From: Aphanothece saxicola GSE-SYN-MK-01-06B
GTDB taxonomy: Bacteria > Cyanobacteriota > Cyanobacteriia > PCC-6307 > Cyanobiaceae
Direction: 5' to 3'
Assembly: GCA_019359745.1 (NCBI GenBank)
Contig: JAHHGT010000004.1
Location: 62,001-126,000, forward strand
Length of the DNA stretch: 64,000 nucleotides
The position numbers and the translations under genes were made by a program. This document shows, in pieces, positions 16,637 to 25,340 of the stretch. Every line of letters begins with the position of its first letter. The stretch's first letter is position 1. The notes below the pieces were generated by a model. That model saw only the letters and a program-made list of their open reading frames with translations. It ran no database searches and was not told the origin of the DNA.

Positions 16637-17986
16637 ATGTCATTGGATCGCCCGGGGCGACTCAGGTCGCCCCTCATACACGTCTTCGGGAGTGAGGATT
16701 CGCGCTGGGTACTGGGGGTTGAGCGGGGCCAGATGCGGCCCCTGGATTTTTTTCGTGCCCAGGCGCTCGAGACTGTGCTCAACCACCAGGATGATGAGCG
16801 GGCCGAGATTTTTATTGCCGCTTTGGGCATCGACGTCACACCGGCAACCCGGCTTGATGTGCCCACCTCAGTGGTTCCCAACGCGTTCTCGTTGGCGATT
16901 GCCCAGCAATGCAACCTGGGCTGTACCTATTGTTATGCAGAGCAGGGAACGTTTGGCGGGAACCCTAGCCTGATGGTTGACCAAGTGGTCATGGGTGCCA
17001 TTGACCAGCTCTTCTCCAATCGCTCCCCTGGGGATCGTCTGACACTGGCCTTCATGGGGGGAGAACCGCTCACCAACCGCCAGGGCCTTCATAATGCCAC
17101 CCGCTATGCACAAAGCCGAGCGGACGCAGCAGGGGTGGAGATCCAGTTTGCGCTTACCACCAACGCCACGCTGGTTCAGGACGTCGATTTGGCGCTGTTC
17201 CAGCAGCACACTTTCACCATTACGGTGAGTCTGGACGGGCCCAAGTGGGTCAATGACTTAACGCGGCCCCTCAAGAGCGGACGCTCAAGCCACGATGCAG
17301 TTACAGCTGGCCTTCGACGCTTGATCGATCTCAAGGAGCGGCGCTACCGGGTGTCTGCTCGGGCGACTGTTACCCCTCGCCACCTCGACGTCGTCGGCAT
17401 TGTTGACGCTCTTCTGGCTTTGGGGTTCGACTCGGTGAGGTTGTCGCCTTTGCTCAGTGCACCCGCAGCCAGCGATGAGATGGACGGGGAGGCCCTCGAC
17501 ATCTTCCTTGAGAACATGCTTAGCTGCGCGAAAATCTTCGAGCTGCGTCTGCGTGAACGGCAGATTTACCCGTTTGAGAACGTGCTGAGCACCCTGCGCC
17601 GCATCCACACTTACCAGCCAGATGCGTACCCCTGTGGCGCTGGCGGAGGATACCTAGGAGTGTCGGCTGAGGGTGGTCTGTTTGCCTGCCACAGGTTTGT
17701 GGATCGGCCTGATGGCCTGCTCGGTGATGTCCGTACCGGTGTTGATCCGGGTCTCCAGCGTGACTGGCTAGCCAAGCGCCACTTGGATGAACAGTCACCC
17801 TGCACCACATGCTGGGCCCGCTACCTCTGCAATGGCAGCTGTCACCACGAAGTGATTACCCGGGGTCGGCCGGCATGTGATTATATCCGCGGCTGGTTGC
17901 ATGAGATGCTGGGGCTTTATGCCCGCATTCGGCAGGACCCGGTGCTGTTTGAACGAGCCCTAAATGCCATTCGACGGCTCCACTAA
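16637..17986 (+). CDS. Radical SAM/SPASM protein maturase, QhpD-like
   Basis: A 449-residue enzyme. It has the radical SAM cluster C-N-L-G-C-T-Y-C (Cys92, 96, 99), the G-G-E-P SAM-binding motif (141-144), and a C-terminal SPASM region with seven cysteines (333, 351, 389, 392, 398, 402, 414) for two auxiliary Fe-S clusters. This layout is that of enzymes that crosslink peptides or proteins. The best-studied relative by architecture is QhpD, which makes Cys-to-Asp/Glu thioethers in the quinohemoprotein amine dehydrogenase gamma subunit. No small precursor peptide gene is visible, so the immediately upstream LodA-like protein is the likely substrate. It overlaps the flavoprotein gene by 23 bases. 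Confidence 0.88.
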   Translation: MSLDRPGRLRSPLIHVFGSEDSRWVLGVERGQMRPLDFFRAQALETVLNHQDDERAEIFIAALGIDVTPATRLDVPTSVVPNAFSLAIAQQCNLGCTYCYAEQGTFGGNPSLMVDQVVMGAIDQLFSNRSPGDRLTLAFMGGEPLTNRQGLHNATRYAQSRADAAGVEIQFALTTNATLVQDVDLALFQQHTFTITVSLDGPKWVNDLTRPLKSGRSSHDAVTAGLRRLIDLKERRYRVSARATVTPRHLDVVGIVDALLALGFDSVRLSPLLSAPAASDEMDGEALDIFLENMLSCAKIFELRLRERQIYPFENVLSTLRRIHTYQPDAYPCGAGGGYLGVSAEGGLFACHRFVDRPDGLLGDVRTGVDPGLQRDWLAKRHLDEQSPCTTCWARYLCNGSCHHEVITRGRPACDYIRGWLHEMLGLYARIRQDPVLFERALNAIRRLH

Positions 17987-19376
17987 GATACCCGAATCGG
18001 TAGATGTGTGCGTTCTTGGCGCGGGTCCCGCTGGAGCCACGGTGGCCGGTGAGCTCGCCTCTCGAGGATATCGGGTATGCCTCGTGGAAGCTGCCGAATT
18101 TCCGCGCCCTCATGAGGGCATCTGTTTGTCCGATGAGTCCGTTCCGCTTTTACGGGAACTGGGCTTATTGAACGCTGTCCAGGAGGCAGGGTTTCATCGC
18201 CGCCGCATCACGAAAGTGGTCTGGGACGAACCTGGCGCTCGCATCGTGCCGAGGAGCGGCCTTCACCTCGATCGAGGCAGCTTTGATCAGCTGGCCCTTG
18301 AGCATGCGATCGCCAAAGGTGTCGTCTGTGTACAGCCTGCCAAGGCACTGCGGCCGATCCGAAGATCCAGCGGTGGATGGACGGTTCCCGTGCGCACCGT
18401 TGGAGGGAAGGCTGGGATCAAGTGCATCTTCGTGGTCGATGCGTCGGGGCGGCGATCGGTGATGCGCCTATCGCGCGTGCGGCTTAGTCCCCCGCTTGTC
18501 GCGATCCATGCGCAATGGAGCCTCATACGGAAGCCCGCGTTCGATGGCATGATCGCGGCTGGACCAGATGCTTGGTGCTGGTTTGCCCAGACATCCTCGC
18601 GCACTGCGATGGTGTCGCTCTTCACCCGGCCAGAGGAGCTGCGCAGCAAGGCCGCTTCCCAGGTGGACGAGATCTATCAGGCACTGATGGCAGTCCTGCC
18701 GGAGCTGAAGGATTGCCATCTAGGAGAGCTCCTGAGACATCCCGTGTCCTGTGAGGCGTCGAGTTCAGCGGTGGAGGATCCCATCTCCACGAACCATGTC
18801 TGTGTGGGTGATGCGAGCATGACAGTCGATCCCCTGGCGTCCCAAGGGGTTCACTTAGCGATGACCTCAGGCCTTCAGGCTGCCGCTGCCGTGCACACCC
18901 TGCTGGACCATCCCCAGGACGGGGCGCACGCCATGTCTTTCTATGTCGACCGCCAACAGGAGAGGAGAAGGCTGTACGTCGAGCGGACCGCCGAAATGTA
19001 CTGGCAGGTGGCTCAACGGAGGCCCTCGCTTTTCTGGACCGAGCGTGCCGAGAAGCGCCCGGAACCTGTGCAGCCCATTAGTGTTATGCCTCTGGATCCA
19101 GAAGACCTGATCCAGCTGTGTCACCAGAGCGCGTTGCGCCCCACTCCGATCCTTGACGACGGAAGGATCCGCTGTGGTCCCGCGCTCCACCACCCGAACC
19201 TACCGAGACCTATCGCCTACGTGCACGGGGTCCCCATTACCCAGTTGTTGGCCTCGGTTGCCGACCCCCTGAGTTACGGCCAACTCCTGGCCAACTGGCA
19301 AGCCTTGCTGCCAGGTCCCATCGCGCACCAGACTTTCCACTCACTGTGGACAGCCGGAACTCTCGTGCGAGCATGA
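17964..19376 (+). CDS. FAD-dependent monooxygenase, LodB/QhpG-like
   Basis: A 470-residue flavoprotein with the Rossmann motif V-L-G-A-G-P-A-G at residues 17-24, an Arg-containing R-G-S-F-D substrate-side segment, and the second FAD motif V-G-D-A-S-M-T-V-D-P-L-A-S-Q-G. This is the p-hydroxybenzoate hydroxylase/tryptophan halogenase fold. LodB and QhpG share it; QhpG hydroxylates a protein Trp during quinone cofactor formation. It is the last gene of the operon, overlapping the radical SAM gene by 23 bases. Position next to a LodA-like substrate favours a protein-modifying role over small-molecule halogenation, for which I see no W-x-W-x-I-P-type halogenase motif. Confidence 0.85.
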   Translation: MPFDGSTKIPESVDVCVLGAGPAGATVAGELASRGYRVCLVEAAEFPRPHEGICLSDESVPLLRELGLLNAVQEAGFHRRRITKVVWDEPGARIVPRSGLHLDRGSFDQLALEHAIAKGVVCVQPAKALRPIRRSSGGWTVPVRTVGGKAGIKCIFVVDASGRRSVMRLSRVRLSPPLVAIHAQWSLIRKPAFDGMIAAGPDAWCWFAQTSSRTAMVSLFTRPEELRSKAASQVDEIYQALMAVLPELKDCHLGELLRHPVSCEASSSAVEDPISTNHVCVGDASMTVDPLASQGVHLAMTSGLQAAAAVHTLLDHPQDGAHAMSFYVDRQQERRRLYVERTAEMYWQVAQRRPSLFWTERAEKRPEPVQPISVMPLDPEDLIQLCHQSALRPTPILDDGRIRCGPALHHPNLPRPIAYVHGVPITQLLASVADPLSYGQLLANWQALLPGPIAHQTFHSLWTAGTLVRA

Positions 19377-19643
19377 AGATAAGGTCTGCATTCCGGCTGG
19401 GATTGACTGAAATCCAGCCAGTTGAAGCAGCATTTAGGTAGCTGTCAGCAGCGTAGCGATCGCTTTGGAGCCGTTGCCCCGTGACGTCCTCATTCAATAA
19501 GGTTTCGCCTACCCAGTTCCAACTTTCGCACTGGTTGTTTATCCCTGCAGCTGAGCGAGCCGCTGCTCAAAGGATGCGTTGTCCGTTAGGGGAGCCGGCA
19601 AGGCAGCGATGAGCTACTGTAGCCAGGAGGCTAAAGTTGGTAC
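19377..19643. other. Region without recognisable gene after the cassette
   Basis: No supported gene or clear terminator. The stretch runs from the flavoprotein stop to a CCAGGAGG sequence at 19622-19629 that probably was the ribosome binding site of the RelE-type toxin remnant. Confidence 0.3.
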
Positions 19644-19950
19644 ATTTTTGACGTCCGCCAGACAGAGCGGTTCTTCCGATGGCTTGCGGGTCTCCGTGAT
19701 CTGAGAGCCCGGGCGAAGGCTCTGGCCAGGAACGAGCGGTTTATCGGCGGCAATCATGGTGACGTCAAGCCCGTTGGGGCCGGGGTGTCCGAGTTGCGTA
19801 TCTACTATGGTCCTGGATACACGGTCTACTACCTGCTGAAGGGAACCGTCTTGATCATCCGTTTTTGCTGGCTGAGATAAGACCTTGCAAGCTAAGGACA
19901 TGGATGAGGCCCTTCTGTTGGCAGATCACCTGACGGAGGAGACCTTATGA
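19644..19950 (+). pseudogene. Degenerate RelE/HigB (Gp49-like) toxin
   Basis: From 19644 the frame reads F-D-V-R-Q-T-E-R-F-F-R-W-L, then V-K-P-V-G-A-G-V-S-E-L-R-I-Y-Y-G-P-G-Y-T-V-Y-Y, then a stop at 19878-19880. This is the pattern of small RelE-superfamily toxins of the phage-derived Gp49-like group. The continuation D-K-T-L-Q-A-K-D-M-D-E-A-L-L-L-A-D-H-L is found in another frame up to TGA 19948-19950, so a frameshift broke the C-terminal third. The expected ATG reads ATT at 19644-19646, so the start may be lost as well. The stop overlaps the antitoxin ATG (ATGA). Confidence 0.6.
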
Positions 19951-20255
19951 GAACCACGACGACGCCCTGCGATGTTGCCGAACATCTGCGCACACCGGAG
20001 GAGATGACGGCCTATCTGGAAGCCTGCATCTAGGAGGCGGATGGTGATTCCGCCTTAATTGCTAAGGCCCTAGGCGACATCGCACAAGCACAGGGGATGC
20101 CCCAAGTGGCCAGAGACTCAAGTCTTTCGAGGGAGAGTCTCAAAAAGGCCTTATCGAGACAGCTCAGCTCGAGTTTTGACACCATCCTCAAGGGAGTCTC
20201 GGCCATTGGACTGAAGTTGTGCAGCAGTGTGAGAAGTGAAGCGGAAAAGACTTGA
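19947..20255 (+). pseudogene. HigA-like HTH antitoxin with in-frame amber codon
   Basis: ATG at 19947 opens M-R-T-T-T-T-P-C-D-V-A-E-H-L, then A-Y-L-E-A-C-I and TAG at 20031-20033. It continues in the same frame E-A-D-G-D-S-A-L-I-A-K-A-L-G-D-I-A and on through a helix-turn-helix (R-D-S-S-L-S-R-E-S-L-K-K-A-L-S) to TGA at 20253-20255. This is the usual order of addiction-module antidotes paired with Gp49-like toxins, and its length of about 100 codons is normal. Apart from the single TAG the frame is intact. With the broken toxin upstream it forms a second dead toxin-antitoxin module. Confidence 0.6.
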
Positions 20256-20459
20256 GCTCTGTTTAGGCGGTGCAGGTCTGCACATGCTGCCTGTGGAGAT
20301 GCGAGACCTTCGAACAGGCCCCTGGAGTGGGCAGGCCGCCGTCGAGTTCGCTTCTAAGGAGATAGCTTCTTGGCTACCACTCAGGGGCAGCGTTCGACTT
20401 GTCAGGCACCCCGGAGTTATCATCAGAATTCCCCTTATGAATACAGGGCTGGTATGCCT

Positions 20460-21129
20460 TCACGAAATAGGCACATGCTCCAGAAACACAAGCTGGCGGT
20501 TGGTTCTGGTGCTGGGCATGCTGTCGCGCGGGGCAGGACCATCGATGGCGTGCTCCTCATACTTGGCAATCACCAGCCGTAGCTTTGCGCCGTCCGGCTC
20601 GGGCAGGACGATCCGCCCGTCCCAGAGCGGCGGGCGCAGCCAAAGGTGTTCCGCCCAGACGCCAAGGGCCAGCGTTTCGGCGAATCGGCGTTCGGCGATC
20701 ACCTCGCGGCTCAGGGCCAGCCGCTCCAGCCATACCTCCACCACAGGTTTCGGCGACACCGGCGCCACCAGATTCACCTGCCCGCTCAGAGGGGCGTTTT
20801 CGGAGCGCGGCCGCACCTCGCGGGAGCCGCCTGAAACCCCATAGCCCTACCGAACAGCGTCACGCCGCGTGAGCGTCTGCCTGCGGCCGCGCGTACGACC
20901 AGTGGTCGCCACTGGTGTTGATCTCGATGTCGCAGAGCCAGAGCCCGCGCTCGGGGTCATCGGTCACGCCATGGGGGGCGACCAGGTCTGGGCGCGATGC
21001 CCGGCATGAAAGTTGACGGCCAGATCGGGACGCCACCCCACGGGGCCACCGCCCGGCGATCGACGCCCCCATGAGGGCCGTTGGCCGAGCCCACGGGCCG
21101 GCGCCGGTGATCAAACTCGTCTCCCGCAC
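20460..21129 (-). pseudogene. Decayed fragment of a larger conserved hypothetical gene
   Basis: Two minus-strand frames look like pieces of one gene. The upstream one (21129-20860) ends with D-D-P-E-R-G-L-W-L-C-D-I-E-I-N. The downstream one (20816-20460) contains L-W-D-G-R-I-V-L-P-E-P-D-G, then L-R-L-V-I-A-K-Y-E-E, then R-Q-L-V-F-L-E-H-V-P. The order resembles the C-terminal part of large bacterial proteins of unknown function that carry P-E-R-G-L-W-x-C-D-I-E-I and R-L-V-I-x-E-Y-E segments. The frame change between them and the absence of an N-terminus indicate decay. GC is high, unlike the AT-rich island centre. Confidence 0.35.
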
Positions 21130-21186
21130 CGGCTCTCACGGCGCCTGAGCCGCCCCCCGGGGCGGCCGCGCCATAGGATCCCCCCC

Positions 21187-23976
21187 ATGCCCTCCAGCCC
21201 CACCGTCGGCTCCGCTGACACCACCACCGGTGGCGTGCCGTCGCTGGAGCAGCTGTTCCCCTTCCCCCTGGATGCTTTCCAGCTGGAGGCGATCGATTCC
21301 CTCAACCAGGGCCACTCGGTGGTGGTGAGCGCCCCCACCGGCTCCGGCAAGACCCTGGTGGGCGAGTACGCCATCCACCGGGCCCTTGCCCATGGCCAGA
21401 AGGTTTTTTACACCACGCCTCTCAAGGCGCTCTCCAACCAGAAGCTGCGCGATTTTCGCCACCAGTTCGGCCACGAGAAGGTGGGCCTGCTCACCGGTGA
21501 TCTCAGCCTGAATCGGGAGGCCCAGGTGGTGGTGATGACCACCGAGATCTTCCGCAACATGCTCTACGCGGAGATCGACCACGCCGACGACGATCCCCTC
21601 GCCGATGTGGAGGCGGTGGTGCTCGACGAGTGCCACTACATGAACGACACCCAGCGCGGCACCGTCTGGGAGGAATCGATCATCCATTGCCCCACCCGGG
21701 TGCAGCTGGTGGCCCTCTCGGCCACGGTGGCCAACGCCGGCCAACTCACCGACTGGATCGAGCGGGTGCATGGCCCCACGCGCCTGATCCACAGCGACTT
21801 CCGCCCCGTCCCGCTGGCCTTCAGCTTCTGCAGCGCCAAGGGCCTGCATCCGCTGCTCAACGACGAGGGCACCGGCCTGCATCCCAACTGCAAGGTCTGG
21901 CGCCCTCCGAAATCCACCCGCCGCAAGGGACCGAAGGAACCGCGGCCACCCCAGCCGGAGGCGCCGCCGATCGGCTTCGTCGTGGCCCAGATGGCGGAGC
22001 GCGACATGCTGCCGGCCATCTATTTCATCTTCAGCCGCCGCAACTGCGACCGCTCCGTGCGCGACCTGGCCAAGGTGTGCCTCGTCAACGCCGAAGAGCA
22101 GGCGCGGATCCGCCAGCGGCTGGAGGCCTTCATGGCGGTGACCCCTGACGCGGTGCGGGAGGGCGGCCATGCCGATGCCCTGCTGCGGGGCATCGCCGCC
22201 CACCACGCCGGCGTGCTGCCGGCCTGGAAGGAACTGATCGAGGAGCTGTTCCAGCAGGGGCTGATCAAGGTAGTGTTCGCCACCGAAACCCTGGCTGCGG
22301 GCATCAACATGCCGGCCCGTACCACGGTGATCTCGGCCCTCTCCAAGCGCGACGAGCGCGGCCACCGGCCTCTGATGGGCAGTGAATTCCTGCAGATGGC
22401 GGGTCGCGCCGGCCGCCGCGGCCTGGATACCCAGGGCTACGTGGTGACGGTGCAGAGCCGGTTCGAGGGGGTCCGGGAGGCAGGGGCGCTGGCCACCAGC
22501 CCGGCCGATCCCCTGGTGAGCCAGTTCACCCCCAGCTACGGCATGGTGCTCAACCTGCTGCAGCGCTACGACCTGGCCAAGGCCCGGGAGCTGGTGGAGC
22601 GCAGCTTCGGCCGTTACCTGGCCGGGCTGGATCTGGCCGAGGACGAATCCCGCATCGCCGAGCTGATGGCCCAGCTGGCCAGCCTGGAATCGAGTGGCGG
22701 CGAGGTGCCCTGGGACGACTTTGAGGACTACGAGAAGGTGCGCGGCCGCCTGCGGGAGGAGCGCCGCCTGCACCGGATCCTGCAGCAGCAGGCCGAGGAA
22801 ACCCTGGCCCACGAGCTCACCCTGGCGCTGCAGTTCGCCAGTGAGGGAACGCTGGTGAGCGTCAAGGCGCCGGCCCTGCGCAGCCGGGTCACCCCGGCGG
22901 TGATCGTGGCCAAGGTGCCCGGCTCCGGCCAGTTCCCGCTGCTGCTCTGCCTCACCGACGAGAACGTCTGGATCCTGCTGCCCTGCCATGCGGTCGTGAC
23001 CCTGCACGCCGAGCTCAGCTGCCTGCAGGTGAACCAGCTGGAGCCGCCGGAGCTGCACCATGCCAACGAGCTGCGCCACGGCGACAATGCCAGCGGCGGG
23101 CTGGCCCTGGCGGTGTCCTCGATGGCCCGCCGCCACGACATGCACACCCCCCGCTACGACCTGGCCGGGGAGGTGCAGCAGCAGGGCCAGCTGGTGCAGC
23201 AGCTGGAGCAGGAGCTGGAGGCCCACCCGGCCCACCGCTGGGGCGACCGCAAGCACCTCAAGAAGCACCGCCGCCGCATGGAGGAACTGGAGGAAGAGAT
23301 CGGCGAACGCCAGCGGCTGCTTCACCACCGGGCCAACCGCCACTGGGACACCTTCCTGTCCCTGATCGACATCCTGCGCTTCTTCGGCGCCCTCGATGGC
23401 GAGGAGGGTCTGGAGCCCACCGAAGTGGGCCGCACCGTGGCCGCCCTGCGGGGCGACAACGAGCTCTGGCTGGGGCTGGCCCTGATGAGCGGCCACCTCG
23501 ATGGCCTGGATCCGGCCGAGCTGGCGGCGGTGCTCGAAGCCATCTCCACCGAGGTGAACCGGCCCGATCTCTGGTGCGGTTACCCGCCGCCACCGGCTTC
23601 CGAGGAGGCGCTCCACGACCTGCGCGGCCTGCGGCGCGAACTGCAGCGCCAGCAGGAGCGGGCCTCGGTGGTGGTGCCGGTGTGGTGGGAGCCGGAGCTC
23701 ACCGGCCTGGTCCACGCCTGGGCCCGGGGCGCCAGCTGGAACGACGTGATCGCCAACACCTCCCTTGACGAGGGGGACGTGGTGCGGATCCTGCGCCGCA
23801 CCGTCGACCTGCTGGCCCAGATTCCCTACTGCGAGGCGATCAGCGAGCAGCTGCGCCGCAACTCGCGCCTGGCCCTCAAGAGCATCAACCGCTTCCCGGT
23901 CTGCGAGATCGAGGATCTTCTGAAAGGCGGCAACGGCAAGCTGGATCCAGCCACTGAGCGGCCGCCGGCCGGTTAG
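21187..23976 (+). CDS. Ski2/Mtr4-like DEAD/DEAH-box RNA helicase with DSHCT-type C-terminus
   Basis: A 929-residue superfamily 2 helicase. It shows motif I A-P-T-G-S-G-K-T, motif II D-E-C-H (V-V-L-D-E-C-H-Y-M-N-D), motif III S-A-T, and motif VI Q-M-A-G-R-A-G-R-R-G. Residues beyond about 600 include a coiled insertion and a C-terminal helical region like the DSHCT domain. Such proteins unwind RNA in processing or decay, and cyanobacteria commonly have one. The ATG at 21187 begins a typical N-terminus (short linker, then L-F-P-F-P-L-D-A-F-Q). The ORF could extend to 21013, but that part is atypical. It marks the return to core genome at the right edge of the island. Confidence 0.9.
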   Translation: MPSSPTVGSADTTTGGVPSLEQLFPFPLDAFQLEAIDSLNQGHSVVVSAPTGSGKTLVGEYAIHRALAHGQKVFYTTPLKALSNQKLRDFRHQFGHEKVGLLTGDLSLNREAQVVVMTTEIFRNMLYAEIDHADDDPLADVEAVVLDECHYMNDTQRGTVWEESIIHCPTRVQLVALSATVANAGQLTDWIERVHGPTRLIHSDFRPVPLAFSFCSAKGLHPLLNDEGTGLHPNCKVWRPPKSTRRKGPKEPRPPQPEAPPIGFVVAQMAERDMLPAIYFIFSRRNCDRSVRDLAKVCLVNAEEQARIRQRLEAFMAVTPDAVREGGHADALLRGIAAHHAGVLPAWKELIEELFQQGLIKVVFATETLAAGINMPARTTVISALSKRDERGHRPLMGSEFLQMAGRAGRRGLDTQGYVVTVQSRFEGVREAGALATSPADPLVSQFTPSYGMVLNLLQRYDLAKARELVERSFGRYLAGLDLAEDESRIAELMAQLASLESSGGEVPWDDFEDYEKVRGRLREERRLHRILQQQAEETLAHELTLALQFASEGTLVSVKAPALRSRVTPAVIVAKVPGSGQFPLLLCLTDENVWILLPCHAVVTLHAELSCLQVNQLEPPELHHANELRHGDNASGGLALAVSSMARRHDMHTPRYDLAGEVQQQGQLVQQLEQELEAHPAHRWGDRKHLKKHRRRMEELEEEIGERQRLLHHRANRHWDTFLSLIDILRFFGALDGEEGLEPTEVGRTVAALRGDNELWLGLALMSGHLDGLDPAELAAVLEAISTEVNRPDLWCGYPPPPASEEALHDLRGLRRELQRQQERASVVVPVWWEPELTGLVHAWARGASWNDVIANTSLDEGDVVRILRRTVDLLAQIPYCEAISEQLRRNSRLALKSINRFPVCEIEDLLKGGNGKLDPATERPPAG

Positions 23977-23991
23977 GGGGCGGCCGCCCCC
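23976..23991. terminator. GC palindrome between convergent genes
   Basis: A perfect 16-base palindrome (GGGGGCGG and its complement) sits exactly between the helicase stop and the purB stop, which are convergent. It could form a stable hairpin in either transcript. There is no T tract, so it may stabilise 3' ends rather than terminate. Confidence 0.4.
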
Positions 23992-23992
23992 C

Positions 23993-25288
23993 TCAGATCC
24001 CCAGCCGATCCCAGATCACATCCAGCTGTGCCCGGTGCAGGTCGGTGGAGAAGCACGCCGCCAGCTGCTCGCTGTCCAGGTGGCTGGTCACCGTCGGGTC
24101 GGCCTGCAGGTTGGCGCGGAAGTCGCCGCCCGCCGTGTTCCAGGCGGCATGGGCGTGGCGCTGCACGATCCGGTAGGCCTCCTCCCGGCTCAGCCCCGCC
24201 TCCACCAGCGCCAGCAGCACCCGCTGGCTGAACACGACGCCGCCGTAGACGTTCATGTTGCGGGCCATGTTCTCGGGGTACACCCCCAGCCCTTCCACCA
24301 CGGCGGTCATCTCCCGCAGCATGAAGTGGAGGGTCACGGAGCAGTCGGGCAGCATCATGCGCTCCACGGAGCTGTGGCTGATGTCGCGCTCGTGCCAGAG
24401 GGCCACGTTTTCCAGGGCCGCCACGGTGTAGCTGCGCAGCACCCGGGCCAGGCCGCTGATGCGTTCGCTGCGGATCGGGTTGCGCTTGTGGGGCATGGCC
24501 GAGCTGCCCTTCTGGCCCTTGGCGAAGTTCTCCTCCACCTCCAGCACGTCGGAGCGCTGCAGGTTGCGGATCTCGGTGGAGAAGCGCTCCAGGGAGGTGC
24601 CCACCAGGGCGAGGGTCTGGACGTACTCCGCGTGGCGGTCGCGGCCGATCACCTGGGTGCTGGCGGTGTCGGGCTCCAGGCCCAGCAGCCGGCAGGTGAT
24701 GGCTTCCACCTGCGGATCGGTGTTGGCATAGGTGCCCATGGCGCCGCTGATCTGCCCGACGGCCACCACCGAGGCGAGCCGCTCCAGCCGCTCGCGGTTG
24801 CGCTCGGTTTCCGCCAGCCAGCCGGCCACCTTGAAGCCGAAGGTGATCGGCTCGCCGTGGATGGCGTGGGAACGGCCGATCATCACCGTGTCCTTGTGGG
24901 CCCGGGCCAGCTGGCGCAGGGCGTCGGCGAGGCCATCGAGCTCGGTGCGCAGCACCGCCACCGAGGCCTTGAGCTGCAGGGCCAGGCCGGTGTCGAGCAC
25001 ATCGGAGCTGGTCATGCCCACATGGATGTAGCGGCCCGCATCACCCACGTGCTCGTTGACGTTGGTGAGGAAGGCGATGACGTCGTGGCGCACCTCCGCC
25101 TCGATCTCCAGGATGCGGGGCACCTCAAAGGCCGCCTTCTCGCGGATGGCGGCCATCGCCTCGGCCGGCACCCGGCCCAGCTCGGCGTTGGCCTGGCAGG
25201 CGGCGATCTCCACCTCAAGCCAGCTGCGGAACTTGGCTTCCTCGCTCCAGAGGTCGCCCATCTCCGGGAGGGTGTAACGCTCGATCAA
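23993..25288 (-). CDS. purB: Adenylosuccinate lyase PurB
   Basis: A 431-residue member of the fumarase/aspartase superfamily. It carries the signature S-S-A-M-P-H-K-R-N-P (the family's G-S-S-x-M-P-x-K-x-N), the H-V-G-M-T-S-S-D segment with the catalytic-loop partner, and G-R-S-H-A-I-H-G-E-P. It catalyses two eliminations of fumarate in purine synthesis: SAICAR to AICAR, and adenylosuccinate to AMP. Length is normal for the bacterial short form. It is convergent with the helicase gene and separated from it by the palindrome. Confidence 0.97.
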   Translation of the reverse strand: MIERYTLPEMGDLWSEEAKFRSWLEVEIAACQANAELGRVPAEAMAAIREKAAFEVPRILEIEAEVRHDVIAFLTNVNEHVGDAGRYIHVGMTSSDVLDTGLALQLKASVAVLRTELDGLADALRQLARAHKDTVMIGRSHAIHGEPITFGFKVAGWLAETERNRERLERLASVVAVGQISGAMGTYANTDPQVEAITCRLLGLEPDTASTQVIGRDRHAEYVQTLALVGTSLERFSTEIRNLQRSDVLEVEENFAKGQKGSSAMPHKRNPIRSERISGLARVLRSYTVAALENVALWHERDISHSSVERMMLPDCSVTLHFMLREMTAVVEGLGVYPENMARNMNVYGGVVFSQRVLLALVEAGLSREEAYRIVQRHAHAAWNTAGGDFRANLQADPTVTSHLDSEQLAACFSTDLHRAQLDVIWDRLGI

Positions 25289-25340
25289 GGGCCGGGCGGT
25301 GGCGAAGGATCCACCAACCTATCGAGCCGCCCCCACCGGC

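Noticed and set aside
14177..19376. Cassette as a bisindole (violacein-like) biosynthesis cluster because of the VioB-type domain
   Set aside because: The L-Trp oxidase VioA, the full-length VioB N-terminal part and VioE are absent, while the LodA-like and radical SAM genes point to protein maturation.
17964..19376. Flavoprotein as a tryptophan halogenase
   Set aside because: The fold is shared, but I see no W-x-W-x-I-P motif and the neighbours fit LodB/QhpG better.
21136..23715. 859-codon open frame opposite the helicase gene
   Set aside because: Antisense shadow; the helicase motifs on the plus strand are unambiguous.
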